64,000 nt of DNA from Pseudoalteromonas sp. MM1 (GCF_030296835.1 NZ_AP027922.1:806001-870000); one strand, 5' to 3'; counted from the stretch's first letter, positions 1 through 8,850 are shown. Notes: a model not told the origin generated them from the letters alone. Translations and numbers: made by a program.

Positions 1-501
1 CCCGACTAGTCCACCGCCTTGTGTTGTATCAGGGGTTATTACGTTAATAACACCATGCACAGCGTTTGAGCCATAAAGGGCAGAGCCTGGGCCTTTTAAT
101 ACTTCAATGCGCTTTGCCATTTCGCTATGCGCTTCAAATAGCTCGTTAATATTACAAAAGCCTGCAGCACGTAGTGGAATGCCATCTTCAAGGGTGAGTA
201 TGCCACCACATGCAGCCGCCCCCGAAAGCACTGGCGAGCGAAGTGCAGGTAAATACTCTTGCCCGTTACCCCGTTGTACATTTGCGCCAGCAATGCGCTG
301 TAACGACTCTTCAACATGCGTTGGCGCAATACTGTTTAATTGCGCCTCAGATAAGGTGCTAATAGTAAGAGGAAGTGGTGTGGCAAGTGCTTCTGTACGC
401 GATGCGGTGGTTGTTATGGTTTCTATTGCATCATCGGTTTGACTGTCGGCAATTGCAACATGGCTTAGTGGCAATAACAGCGGTAAAAAATAAGGTTTCA
501 T
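1..501 (-). CDS. TonB-dependent outer-membrane receptor, N-terminal part (runs off the window)
   Basis: The minus strand from 501 to the window edge is open and encodes the first 167 residues of a TonB-dependent receptor. A signal peptide occupies about residues 1-19, followed by a TonB-box-like stretch (ETITTTASR) and a plug domain. The plug shows the family signature VLKGPGSALYGSNAVHGVIN near residues 134-153. Such receptors import siderophores, vitamins or glycans across the outer membrane using TonB energy. Two cysteines in the plug (CGG and FCN) may form a disulfide. The barrel lies outside the window, so the substrate cannot be inferred. Confidence 0.88.
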   Translation of the reverse strand, partial: MKPYFLPLLLPLSHVAIADSQTDDAIETITTTASRTEALATPLPLTISTLSEAQLNSIAPTHVEESLQRIAGANVQRGNGQEYLPALRSPVLSGAAACGGILTLEDGIPLRAAGFCNINELFEAHSEMAKRIEVLKGPGSALYGSNAVHGVINVITPDTTQGGGLVG

Positions 502-575
502 ACATTCCTTTAAGGTGAGTAACGCTTTATTAACGCCATGGTAAGATGTTTTAAACCGTTTTTAAACCGATTGCG

Positions 576-1232
576 TTAAAGTGCGCGTATTCTATATACC
601 CTATACGTTACTGATAATACAAAGCACGCCAGTGCCGGCACCACTAAAGCGAGTATTGAGGAATACTCAAATAAAATAAATCCAGTAATACCGCCTAGCA
701 AAAAGCCAATAATAATAAGCAAAAACATTACACCTTTTCGGGTATCAAAGGTTTCGCCTTTAAGTGCTTTACCTATCATTAGGCCAAGGTCGGTAAAAAT
801 TCCGGTTAAGTGAGTAGTTCGCACTACGGCGCCACTATAATTAGTGGCTAATGCATTTTGTAAACCACACGCGGCGCTGGCAAGTGTAATGCCATAAACA
901 TAAGACTGGTCGAGCAAATAAGCACTTAAAAGTAATAAAAGGCCTTCAATAAATAATAAAGTGTCGTAATGGCGTCCAAGCTTTAACGAACCACCAGTGA
1001 GTAAAAAGCCAGAAAGCGCCGAGCCCAGCATAAAGCTTACAATTATACTAATAAGTAGTAACGCAGCAGAGGTACTGCTCATTAGTTTTATACCAAGTAA
1101 AGTAACACTGCCTGAAAGGTGAGAAATGGCCTGATGCTCAAATCCTAACAATCCTACTGCATTAACAACGCCAGCAATAAAAGCGAGCGTAAACGCGCCG
1201 TACTCAACCCATTTTGGTAATTTAGTTAACAT
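576..1232 (-). CDS. YoaK/DUF1275 family membrane protein
   Basis: This 218-residue integral membrane protein has about six hydrophobic segments. The N-terminal region (FIAGVVNAVGLLGF, then a conserved-looking HLSGSVT) and a later THLTGIFTDLG stretch are typical of the YoaK/DUF1275 family, whose biochemical function is not established. The length matches the family (about 210-240). It lies 11 bp downstream of the solute-binding-like gene on the same strand, so the two may be co-transcribed. Confidence 0.8.
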   Translation of the reverse strand: MLTKLPKWVEYGAFTLAFIAGVVNAVGLLGFEHQAISHLSGSVTLLGIKLMSSTSAALLLISIIVSFMLGSALSGFLLTGGSLKLGRHYDTLLFIEGLLLLLSAYLLDQSYVYGITLASAACGLQNALATNYSGAVVRTTHLTGIFTDLGLMIGKALKGETFDTRKGVMFLLIIIGFLLGGITGFILFEYSSILALVVPALACFVLSVTYRVYRIRAL

Positions 1233-1243
1233 CGCCTACCTTA

Positions 1244-1939
1244 TTAATGCACACCGAATTGCGCTTTGTAGCGTTTTATTTGCTCATCAACCAATTTGGT
1301 GTTTATTACGCCGTGCTTAAAAGCAATATAAACAGGTAGGGTGTAGTCTTCAAGTTGCTTTGCTCGTATGTTTTTATAACCTTTTGAGTACCATAAACCG
1401 GCTTGATAATTAGTAATTGCGTAGTCAACACGCTGTTTATCCAGCAAATCAAACGTGGCTTTCGTTGAGAGTGAACGCATTAAATTACTATCATCAATAT
1501 TATAATGCGCAGCAATAATATTAGGTAAAGCAACGCCTCTTAACATAGCTATACGCGCAGTTGATAAGTCATCTGTAAATTGTTTTTCCTTATTTGTTGT
1601 AAATAAACCAAATTGGGTGGTGTGCATAGGCTCACTGGTAAAGTCTAAATATTGCGCACGCTCGGTATTATTAGCCAACGCAAAGTAACAATCGTAGTAG
1701 CCTAATTTCATTTCTTTTTTAACGCGCGCCCACGGTAAGTGCACTACATCTATGTTTAAATTTAAATTACGTTCAATAAACTCTAGATACTCTATATCAA
1801 GGCCAGTAAAGGTATTTGTTTGCTCATCGTATATTGTAAAAGGAGGATAGTGCGTGGTTACGCAGCGCAGGGTTTTATTAGGCGCTGCCAACAATAATTG
1901 AGAAAAAGTTAAGGCTAAAAGCATTAATACAGCGCGCAT
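1244..1939 (-). CDS. periplasmic solute-binding-like protein (SBP_bac_3 fold)
   Basis: The mature part looks like a family 3 extracellular solute-binding protein: CVTTHYPPFT near the N-terminus, then FTGLDIEYLEFI and a C-terminal region ending in a helix. I place the start at 1939 (MRAVLMLLALTF). This gives a clean signal peptide ending at LLLAAP, and a GGA sits 9 bases upstream; ATG 1945 is an alternative. The reading frame stays open upstream to 2092, but that extension is not signal-like and would overlap the divergent gene at 2064. No ABC permease is adjacent, so it may be a sensor or orphan binding protein rather than a transporter component. Confidence 0.72.
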   Translation of the reverse strand: MRAVLMLLALTFSQLLLAAPNKTLRCVTTHYPPFTIYDEQTNTFTGLDIEYLEFIERNLNLNIDVVHLPWARVKKEMKLGYYDCYFALANNTERAQYLDFTSEPMHTTQFGLFTTNKEKQFTDDLSTARIAMLRGVALPNIIAAHYNIDDSNLMRSLSTKATFDLLDKQRVDYAITNYQAGLWYSKGYKNIRAKQLEDYTLPVYIAFKHGVINTKLVDEQIKRYKAQFGVH

Positions 1940-2063
1940 AAACATAAATCCAAAAGTTTTTATAAGTATAGAACCACAGTGCTTATTATACAGGTTAATT
2001 ACCTTTAATTGTGTTGATCTATGTATTTTTACACCACGTATAGAATAAATTTGTGAGAGCCAC

Positions 2064-2312
2064 ATGTTTAACGCAGAGCAGCAATCGCGCATTATAGAAA
2101 TGGCGTGGGAAGATAGAACCCCCTATGAGGCTATAGAGCAGCTATACGGGCTTAATTATTCACAGCTGGTGTTGTTTATGCGAGAGCATATTTCAAAGGG
2201 CAGTTTTAAAGTGTGGCGCAAACGTCACGCAGGGCGTAAAACCAAGCACTTAAAACTTCGCGACCCAGCCATAATGCGCAGTTATTGCAAAACACAGTAT
2301 AAGCCGAGATAA
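2064..2312 (+). CDS. TIGR03643/DUF2805 family small protein
   Basis: This 82-residue protein is rich in charged and aromatic residues (RIIEMAWEDRTPYEAIE, then FKVWRKRHAGRKTKHL). It resembles the TIGR03643 (DUF2805) family of conserved short cytoplasmic proteins of unknown function found in marine proteobacteria and Bacteroidetes. The helical N-terminal half resembles a helix-turn-helix but no DNA-binding role is shown. The full family length appears present. It is divergent from the solute-binding-like gene. Confidence 0.7.
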   Translation: MFNAEQQSRIIEMAWEDRTPYEAIEQLYGLNYSQLVLFMREHISKGSFKVWRKRHAGRKTKHLKLRDPAIMRSYCKTQYKPR

Positions 2313-2388
2313 ATAGCTGCTTGCAGTTTCATATGATGTTAAGGCGTGTTTGATAATCTTTAGCTATTAACATTATTAGAGATTATTT

Positions 2389-2751
2389 ATGAAAGCGTTT
2401 TTATATACTGTTCTTTTAACGGGTGCTTTGGTTAGCGTTAATGCACAGGCAAAGCCCGATAAAAACAATCACGGCCATAAAAACGGCCACCATAAACATC
2501 AGCAGCACAACTATAAAAGCAGCAAGAAACTATCTAAAAAGCAGCAAAAAAAGTTAGTGCGTGCTGGTTGGACGCCACCCGGTTTAAGTAAGCGTTACCA
2601 CAGAGGCGATTACCTAGATCGCAATGTATATAAACAAGGGCGCGTTATTGAACGCTCAAGAGGTAATGGTACAGTAAGTATAGAAATTGACCGTACTACC
2701 ATTCATATGGTGCACGACACTCGAGAAATACTTTCAATATTAACTCGTTAA
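2389..2751 (+). CDS. His/Lys-rich secreted protein, RcnB-like
   Basis: This 120-residue protein has a signal peptide (cleavage after about residue 21, VNAQA-KP). A strongly basic, histidine-rich region follows (HGHKNGHHKH and nearby), then a small C-terminal domain with WTPPGLSKRY and a terminal strand-rich segment. The histidine cluster followed by a short C-terminal fold is reminiscent of RcnB-type periplasmic proteins. Metal binding is inferred from composition only. It is 24 bp upstream of the phosphodiesterase-fold gene and probably shares its transcript. Confidence 0.6.
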   Translation: MKAFLYTVLLTGALVSVNAQAKPDKNNHGHKNGHHKHQQHNYKSSKKLSKKQQKKLVRAGWTPPGLSKRYHRGDYLDRNVYKQGRVIERSRGNGTVSIEIDRTTIHMVHDTREILSILTR

Positions 2752-2774
2752 GTACAATTTATAAGGATATTTAA

Positions 2775-3857
2775 ATGCTCATTGCACTAGCTATAATCAT
2801 TGGCTTTTTTTTATTAGTGACCTTGTTACCTATGTCGTACAGCCAGCACTACTTAGTGCGCAGCTGCGACTTTGTTCGACTACAGGTGTTTTATATAGCC
2901 AGCGCTGTTGCAGTCGTGTCGTTTTGTTTACTGTGGCAAAGCGACAATAGCGGGTATTTGTATACTGCTTTAACCGCATTACTAACCATGGTTTTACAAG
3001 GGAAATGGATATTTCCTTACACCTGGCTTGCTAAAAAAGAAGTTAAAACTGCCTCAGTGAGCGAAGATCACAGTGTTAGAATCATGTCGGCTAATGTGCT
3101 TATGTCAAACCACAATAGTGAACAACTAATCTCACTGGTTGATAAACACCAGCCCGATTTATTAATTACCCTTGAAAGCGACAGCTGGTGGGAAAACAAG
3201 TTAGCAGTTCTTAAAAAAAACTACCCCTATTATATTGAATGCGCTAAAGACAACCGCTACGGCATGCATTTATACAGTAAATTTAAAATTCTTGATGCGC
3301 AAATATGCGAGTTAATAGAGGACGATATTCCCTCAATTCATATCTTGTTCGAAAACAATGAAGGCCTGCAAATGCAAGGGCACTTTATTCACCCCGCACC
3401 ACCAAGCCCCACTGAAGAAGACTCATCGCGCCCACGCGATAGCGAACTCATAATGGTGGCAAAAGCACTTAAAAACCCAACACGCCCGACCATTGTAGCT
3501 GGTGATTTAAACGACGTAGCATGGTCGCGCAGCACCCGTTTATTTATGCAAATAAGCGGCTTTTTAGACCCACGTAAAGGCCGTGGTTTTTATAACACCT
3601 TTCACGCAAGTTACTTTTTTATGCGCTGGCCGCTCGATCATTTATTTCACAGCCAAGGCTTTAAAGTAAAACGTATTAAGCGCCTTGCTAAATATGGCTC
3701 TGACCACTTTGCACTACTCACTGAGCTAGTGTTTGAAAACGCCAAGCAGCATTCATTAGAAGATAAATCAGATGAGCTTAAGCAAGAAGAAATACAAGAG
3801 CTGGCTATGAGTAAAGCCGATAAGCGAAAGGTGCCAAGGTTTGAGAATAGCTATTAA
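2775..3857 (+). CDS. membrane-anchored endonuclease/exonuclease/phosphatase-fold protein
   Basis: The 360-residue protein has two to three hydrophobic segments in the first 80 residues and then an endonuclease/exonuclease/phosphatase (EEP) domain. Visible EEP hallmarks are RIMSANVLMSN near the domain start, ITLESDSWW, GDLNDVAWS and the C-terminal SDHFALLTEL, which carry the metal-binding Asn/Glu, the Asp-Asn pair and the final Asp-His. The catalytic set therefore looks intact. The family hydrolyses phosphodiester bonds in nucleic acids, phospholipids or other substrates; the substrate here is unknown. A lysine/glutamate-rich tail of about 40 residues extends past the domain. Confidence 0.8.
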   Translation: MLIALAIIIGFFLLVTLLPMSYSQHYLVRSCDFVRLQVFYIASAVAVVSFCLLWQSDNSGYLYTALTALLTMVLQGKWIFPYTWLAKKEVKTASVSEDHSVRIMSANVLMSNHNSEQLISLVDKHQPDLLITLESDSWWENKLAVLKKNYPYYIECAKDNRYGMHLYSKFKILDAQICELIEDDIPSIHILFENNEGLQMQGHFIHPAPPSPTEEDSSRPRDSELIMVAKALKNPTRPTIVAGDLNDVAWSRSTRLFMQISGFLDPRKGRGFYNTFHASYFFMRWPLDHLFHSQGFKVKRIKRLAKYGSDHFALLTELVFENAKQHSLEDKSDELKQEEIQELAMSKADKRKVPRFENSY

Positions 3858-4194
3858 TTTTTAGCTGTTAGTGAATAAGCCTTAACTAGTCTGTTATATC
3901 GAGTGTTTAAACTCACTATGGGAAATTTAACACAATTCATTAATTAAAGTTATATGACGCTAAACAGTGGGATGATTAAATGTTTATCCCTAAAAAATCC
4001 TAGAGTCAAATTAAGATTAGCTCCGATAAGAAGGCTGGTACTTTTCAATTTCGCAATTGATAAGAGCGTTAGTGTCATTGTAACGTCAAGATCCCTAAGA
4101 AATGCCAGAGCTAATTAATGAGGTTTTAAGTTCAGGCACTACCAGAGACAACTACAAAGTCTGGTACGTGCCATAGCAAAGTATATCCTGCCTT
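3858..4194. other. 337-bp intergenic region at the edge of the copper module
   Basis: No gene is visible here. Two imperfect direct copies of a segment starting ATCCCTAA lie at about 3986-4014 and 4091-4117. A 24-codon ATG frame at about 4101-4175 is preceded directly by an in-frame stop and is not convincing as a gene. The stretch separates the plus-strand phosphodiesterase gene from the minus-strand copper genes, so it contains only 3' ends and could be a junction. Confidence 0.5.
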
Positions 4195-4926
4195 TTACCT
4201 AACAAACATCCAAATACCGGCAGCTATCATAAATAAGTTTTCTGTGAGGGAGATAAACCCTAGTGGTACGTTACTGTCACCGCCTACACACGCACATTTC
4301 AACTCTCGTTTATCTATGTAGACTGCTTTTATCACTGAAATAGCACCAACCCCACCTATGAATAATGAAATAGGGGCAATAATATAGGCTGGTAATCCGG
4401 CTATCATTCCAATGCCAACAAATGCTTCTAAAAATGGATAAACATAAGCGTACCTGACTACTTTCATAGCGACTAAATCATAGGTTATAAATGAATTAGT
4501 AAAGCTAAATAAGTCTTGAAGCTTTTGTATTGCTAACACTGCCATTGTTAGGGCTACAAACAGTTCAGCGGTTTGCATTGATAATAAGCTATTATCTGAT
4601 GCAAAACTAAATGCCACACTAAGCAAAAAACTAACCGAAAAAATCGCAATCACGGGCGTGTAAGTTGTACCTTCTTGGGCGGCTTGTGGCTTATTAAAGT
4701 AATCACGTAAATCGTCGTAGCCACCTATACGTTTATTATCAATAAATGTTTGAGGTGTAGTTTCTACACTGTGTTGTTTTTTAAATTCATCTGTTTGCTC
4801 TCGAGAAGTTAAAAGCTGATCATCAACTGTATATCCCTCTCGCTCTAGTAAGTCTTTTGATTTTAAACCAAACGGACAAATATGCTCATCTGTTACCATT
4901 CTAAAAAGTTGGGCTGATTTACTCAT
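4195..4926 (-). CDS. glutaredoxin-MauE/DoxX-like membrane fusion protein
   Basis: Residues 1-85 form a glutaredoxin-like domain: CPFGLKSKDLL around residue 17, then TPQTFIDNKRIGGYDDLRDY, the cis-Pro and glutathione-binding region. Residues 90-243 contain four to five transmembrane segments of the MauE/methylamine-utilisation type and a CACVGG cysteine pair near residue 215. The active site has one cysteine (CPFG), so a monothiol mechanism is likely. It is the distal gene of the copper cluster. A role in thiol redox or copper handling at the inner membrane is inferred from context. Confidence 0.78.
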   Translation of the reverse strand: MSKSAQLFRMVTDEHICPFGLKSKDLLEREGYTVDDQLLTSREQTDEFKKQHSVETTPQTFIDNKRIGGYDDLRDYFNKPQAAQEGTTYTPVIAIFSVSFLLSVAFSFASDNSLLSMQTAELFVALTMAVLAIQKLQDLFSFTNSFITYDLVAMKVVRYAYVYPFLEAFVGIGMIAGLPAYIIAPISLFIGGVGAISVIKAVYIDKRELKCACVGGDSNVPLGFISLTENLFMIAAGIWMFVR

Positions 4927-4950
4927 GCTTTACTCCTTATGTTATATGGT

Positions 4951-5463
4951 TTATTTATTTGAATTGAAATCTGGAACCGCTCTTAATTGTGCTTGAGCAT
5001 TGGTTTGTGCAATGCCGTTTTGCTCTATATCTTTTAGGAGCCATTGCATTTCTTTTATTTCTCGCTCTTGAGCTTCAATTATATTTGTAGCTAGCTTTTG
5101 AACGCGTTTATCTTTGATTTTTGCCTTGTCACTTGTGAGTATGGCAATTGAATGATGTGGGATCATCGCCGACATCCATGAGCTATCATCAACAGTCGCT
5201 TGTGATCGAACTAAAAATAAACTTCCCGCAAATACGGTAACACTAGCAATGAGTACTGTTATATTTTTCTTTTTATCTTTATACATATTGAGCATGAAAA
5301 GTAGCATTACCACTGCCATTGTGGCTCCCATATAAAGCGCCATATAAGTACGAGTTTCACTAAAATAAACATGGCTAAGTTGGTAGGTGTTCAAATACAT
5401 CAATACAAGCATGGTAATTGTGGATGTTGCTATCATTAAAAAAAATTTTGAATAGTGTGACAT
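4951..5463 (-). CDS. DUF305 domain membrane protein
   Basis: The 170-residue protein has three N-terminal hydrophobic segments and then a DUF305-like domain with the signature SWMSAMIPHHSIAI around residues 98-111 and an EAQEREIKEMQWLL helix. DUF305 proteins are ferritin-like four-helix proteins rich in His and Met that are frequently linked with copper-resistance genes; their exact activity is unresolved. The gene lies between the DUF411 gene and the glutaredoxin-MauE gene on the same strand. A copper-related periplasmic role is inferred. Confidence 0.75.
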   Translation of the reverse strand: MSHYSKFFLMIATSTITMLVLMYLNTYQLSHVYFSETRTYMALYMGATMAVVMLLFMLNMYKDKKKNITVLIASVTVFAGSLFLVRSQATVDDSSWMSAMIPHHSIAILTSDKAKIKDKRVQKLATNIIEAQEREIKEMQWLLKDIEQNGIAQTNAQAQLRAVPDFNSNK

Positions 5464-5595
5464 TGTATTGCTCCTTCAAAGTTTGTATTTTGTTTTTACA
5501 TGTGAGTAACTTTTACACTATCAAGCTCACAAATCAGTGTTTCCTGTTGTGTAAAATGGATATTTAACAATTAGTTCAAGAATTATGCCGTTAGG

Positions 5596-6114
5596 CTAAA
5601 ACTGCTCGCTGGATTTACTTATGTATTTGTAGATTTCTTCACTTGAGTTGTCAGTGAGTAGCTCAATATTATATTTGTGAAATATACCCTCCATTTCCAT
5701 TCCGGGAGTGCCAATAGGCATGGCAGGTACACTTAAGCCTGTAATGTGCGGAGCATGTTGCTCAGATAAAAACAGTTTTATATGCTTAGCTGGAACATGA
5801 CCTTCAAATACAAATCCATCGGCTGACACGGCTGTATGGCATGAACGCATATTCGGTTTTATTTGATACTGAGATTTAATCAACCCCATATCATTAACGT
5901 TAATTGCTTTTGTTTGAATATTATTTTCTCCCAAATGAGCAATCCACTTATTACAACACCCACAATTTTTACTTTTATAAACGGTAAGCTCTATTTTATG
6001 TTTTTTTGAATTCTCAGAAACTATTGATGTTTTGTGCTGTTTTTCGATACTCATTGTAGAAAATGACATGGTTAATGATAAAAAAAACGCTGAGGTTATG
6101 TAGTTTACTTGCAT
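5596..6114 (-). CDS. DUF411 family secreted metal-binding protein (CopG-like)
   Basis: The 172-residue protein carries a signal peptide and a DUF411 domain. Visible motifs are YKSKNCGCCNKWIAHL (a CGCC centre around residues 51-54), RSCHTAV and GHVPAKHIKLFL. DUF411 proteins, including the CopG type of Gram-negative copper clusters, have a thioredoxin-like fold and bind copper through such cysteines. It is 10 bp downstream of the DUF4440 gene, in keeping with an operon. Copper binding in the periplasm is likely, though unproven here. Confidence 0.82.
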   Translation of the reverse strand: MQVNYITSAFFLSLTMSFSTMSIEKQHKTSIVSENSKKHKIELTVYKSKNCGCCNKWIAHLGENNIQTKAINVNDMGLIKSQYQIKPNMRSCHTAVSADGFVFEGHVPAKHIKLFLSEQHAPHITGLSVPAMPIGTPGMEMEGIFHKYNIELLTDNSSEEIYKYISKSSEQF

Positions 6115-6124
6115 TGTTAACCCC

Positions 6125-6613
6125 TTAATTAGACCAATGAATATGAGTAATTTTCCACCCTGAATCGGTGTTTTTTAATGTAATTGATTCCATTCCCGTA
6201 GATTTAATATCTTTCCCTTTATACTTTCCTTGAGTTTTACTTCTTGAAATTGAGTAAGCGGTGTCTCCATCTGTGTAAACTTGGTGCTCGAGTAGTTCAC
6301 TATTAACTGCACTTAAGAATTTCATATCCGCTATCATATGATGGTTCGCGTATTCATCTGCAGAACGCTCAACACTTCCGCCTTCAAAAATGATGACATC
6401 GTCGGCTAGTAATTTACGTGCAGCTTCGCCATTGCCTTGTTTTAGGGATGCATGAAATAGGCTGACAGTTTTTGCAGCTTCGCTATCAAGATTGACAAAA
6501 ACCCAGCCTTTTTTTGAATGTTCTTCATCGCCATGTGCACTAACAGCAAAAGAACCAACAGCGCTAAAAATTAGCAGCAATAAAATTTTTAAGTTAGAGG
6601 ATTTAATTAACAT
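6125..6613 (-). CDS. secreted NTF2-like (DUF4440) protein
   Basis: This 162-residue protein has a signal peptide ending near AVSAHG and an NTF2-like cone-shaped domain. A helix with FHASLKQGNGEAARKLLADD is followed by strands and ends with WKITHIHWSN, a typical DUF4440 ending. The domain commonly binds small molecules or dimerises. It sits between copD and the DUF411 gene and is probably part of the copper operon. No catalytic activity can be assigned. Confidence 0.75.
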   Translation of the reverse strand: MLIKSSNLKILLLLIFSAVGSFAVSAHGDEEHSKKGWVFVNLDSEAAKTVSLFHASLKQGNGEAARKLLADDVIIFEGGSVERSADEYANHHMIADMKFLSAVNSELLEHQVYTDGDTAYSISRSKTQGKYKGKDIKSTGMESITLKNTDSGWKITHIHWSN

Positions 6614-6636
6614 ACGTTTTCCTTTTTTATTAATCG

Positions 6637-7545
6637 TTAAACAGGCGGACCAACAAGTGTGGTAAATATACTTGTTGTAATAAGTACAAACAGGGCAATT
6701 ACTATTTCAACAGTGATCGAGCGTTTTAATATATTTATATGGTGTTGTTGAGTGATTTGCGGGACTAAAAAAAGCTTATGCCATGCACCTAGTAACAGCA
6801 TCGCACTGACGAGTAACAGTTTTAATAAAATTAGTTGCCCATAATTTGATGTAAACAATACAGAAAATGACTCTAAGTACTGCAGGAGTAAAGTTAAGCC
6901 CGAAATAAGTAGTACAAATATAATAACAATAGCGAGTTGACCAAAGTAATGCATTAACCGCTTCACTTCACTGGTAGGTAGTAAAGTGCAGCTTTTGTAA
7001 AGCGGCCACAATGACCCTAACCAGCTCGCAATGGCAATAAGGTGAAAGGTTAAAATACTTTTTACTAACCCATTTTCATTTGCACTGTGCCCAGTAAAAG
7101 TGAAGCTATAAGCGATAAACCCAAGCATGATTAGTATAACGGCACCGTTTTTATAACCTGCTACGTTATCATCTGATTTCACATTCCACATACATGCGCT
7201 AATTAGAGCAATAATAAGCGCTGGTATTCTCAACGTTGCTTGCTCACCTATGACTGATTGCCAAACAATTTCAAGCATAAAGGGGTCAAACATTCCCATA
7301 AAGCCTGATTCGGCCATTGCCCCAGCTTCTATTGGTACTTGTAAAAGTGCAGTAATACTACCGATAGTTACACACGTAATTTGCCAACGTTTTAAGAACT
7401 GATAAAAGCTAATTAAGTGATGCCCTGCAACATTGCTGTTGCCACACATAAAGCGCATTAATAAAGTGCCCGCAAGCCCTGCAATTGCTATATAGCTTGC
7501 TAGTTTTAATAATAGTAAAAGTACTGACCATTCACTTAATTGCAT
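6637..7545 (-). CDS. copD: copper resistance protein CopD
   Basis: The 302-residue integral inner-membrane protein has about eight hydrophobic segments and the CopD-family look: GTLLMRFMCG near the N-terminus, TFTGHSANENGL in the middle with a conserved GHS/His, and LGAWHKLFLVPQ near the C-terminus. CopD works with CopC and is thought to move copper across the inner membrane. It lies 11 bp downstream of copC on the same strand, which supports the assignment. Confidence 0.85.
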   Translation of the reverse strand: MQLSEWSVLLLLLKLASYIAIAGLAGTLLMRFMCGNSNVAGHHLISFYQFLKRWQITCVTIGSITALLQVPIEAGAMAESGFMGMFDPFMLEIVWQSVIGEQATLRIPALIIALISACMWNVKSDDNVAGYKNGAVILIMLGFIAYSFTFTGHSANENGLVKSILTFHLIAIASWLGSLWPLYKSCTLLPTSEVKRLMHYFGQLAIVIIFVLLISGLTLLLQYLESFSVLFTSNYGQLILLKLLLVSAMLLLGAWHKLFLVPQITQQHHINILKRSITVEIVIALFVLITTSIFTTLVGPPV

Positions 7546-7556
7546 TCTGTTGCTAC

Positions 7557-7964
7557 TTAATGATTATGTTTGCTGTGGGTATTAGATTGTTCTTGCATCA
7601 TCTTTTGCGATTCACTTTTGTGTACCATAAATCTAAACGTGTCGGTCATTTTATGTCCATCACCACCCAGTGCAATCCATTTAACCGTGTAAGTGCCTTG
7701 GGGTAGGCTCGGTAATGACCAACTAAAGTCTGTGCTTGGGGTGGAGCTGGGTTTGAAATCAAAGTTTATTGATTTATTTTTTTCATCTTTGATGATGACT
7801 TTTGCTAGCCTTACTTCACCACCAAAAGTTAACGAAAGTTGCTCTGGACTTTTCATTAACATGGCTTCTTGCGCAGGTGTTGATTGCTTGAGTGATATAT
7901 GCGCTGATGCGGAAAATGTAAGCACTAAACTTATAATGGCTACTGCAGAATTAAAAAACTTCAT
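7557..7964 (-). CDS. copC: periplasmic copper-binding protein CopC
   Basis: This 135-residue protein starts with a signal peptide (cleavage before HISLKQSTPA, leaving the N-terminal histidine used for Cu(II) binding in CopC). A cupredoxin-like beta-barrel follows with LSLTFGGEVRL and YTVKWIALGGDGHKMTDTFRFMV. The tail is rich in His, Met and Gln (KMMQEQSNTHSKHNH). The length fits CopC. It lies between copB and copD in a conserved gene order. Confidence 0.88.
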   Translation of the reverse strand: MKFFNSAVAIISLVLTFSASAHISLKQSTPAQEAMLMKSPEQLSLTFGGEVRLAKVIIKDEKNKSINFDFKPSSTPSTDFSWSLPSLPQGTYTVKWIALGGDGHKMTDTFRFMVHKSESQKMMQEQSNTHSKHNH

Positions 7965-7986
7965 AATTACCTCTTATTTAAAATGA

Positions 7987-8850
7987 CTAAAACCAAAATT
8001 TAATACCCGCAACAAATGCGGTGTTGTTGCTACTTTGTCCACTTGATGTGGCATAGTCGGCGGTATTGCCAAATTTATTACTCCATTCAACGCCAATATA
8101 GGGCGCAAACTGGCGTGTAAACTCATAACGAACCCTAAAGCCAATCGCGCTGCTTGATAGGCCACTTCCAAGTTCGTTTTGTTTATCGTTTTTGCCATAA
8201 AGTGTAATTTCGGCTCGCGGTTGTATAATTAGCTTTTGCGTGAGTAGTAGTTCGTACTCTGCTTCTAATGTAAATGCGGTATTGCCTCGCTCACCCACGT
8301 ACGCTGTCATATCAATTTCAAACCAGTAAGGGGCTAAACCTTGTAAGCCAAAAGCCAACCATTGCCGATTTTCACCTTCTTTATTGTAATCAAGACGAAC
8401 ACCTGCTTGAGTATCCCAATATGCTGATACGGCGTGACCCCATAAAATATCGGTTTGGTTTTCTTCAATACTCCCTTCGCTGAAATCACCCTCGGTTTTA
8501 ATTACCAATCGATCAAAGGTAGTGCCGTACCATGCTTGTAAGTCAAACACACCTGCGTTTGCTTGCTCGTTATATTCAAGACGATCGCCTAGTAATGCGT
8601 AAAATGGATGCTCATCGGCGAGTGTTAATCGCTCATTACCCTCAAGCGCATATGGGCCTTCTGTTAAAGTTGTTCCCGCAGAATAAGCATGAGGGTCTCT
8701 TGCGTCTTTAGGTGCATCTCCCCCTTGTGGTTGCATCTTAGCGCTACTCATTTGTGCCATTTCACTTTGCGCTAATAAAGGGAAACTAATTAATGAAGCC
8801 CCAGTTAACATTAATAAGCCTAATGATTTAGATAGTTTTAATTGTTTCAT
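7987..8850 (-). CDS. copB: outer-membrane copper resistance protein CopB
   Basis: The 287-residue protein has a signal peptide (ending near FPLLAQS), a short Met/Lys-containing segment, and a C-terminal beta-barrel region. Typical CopB features are FYALLGDRLEYN, YGTTFDRLVIKTEGD, WGHAVSAYWDTQAGVRLD and a terminal aromatic residue (KFWF). Its ATG overlaps the copA stop codon as ATGA, so translation is probably coupled. CopB is an outer-membrane protein that sequesters or exports copper with CopA. Confidence 0.9.
   Translation of the reverse strand: MKQLKLSKSLGLLMLTGASLISFPLLAQSEMAQMSSAKMQPQGGDAPKDARDPHAYSAGTTLTEGPYALEGNERLTLADEHPFYALLGDRLEYNEQANAGVFDLQAWYGTTFDRLVIKTEGDFSEGSIEENQTDILWGHAVSAYWDTQAGVRLDYNKEGENRQWLAFGLQGLAPYWFEIDMTAYVGERGNTAFTLEAEYELLLTQKLIIQPRAEITLYGKNDKQNELGSGLSSSAIGFRVRYEFTRQFAPYIGVEWSNKFGNTADYATSSGQSSNNTAFVAGIKFWF

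Noticed and set aside
4101..4175. 24-codon ATG frame in the intergenic region before the copper genes
   Set aside because: It is very short, an in-frame stop lies two codons upstream, and no domain can be judged.
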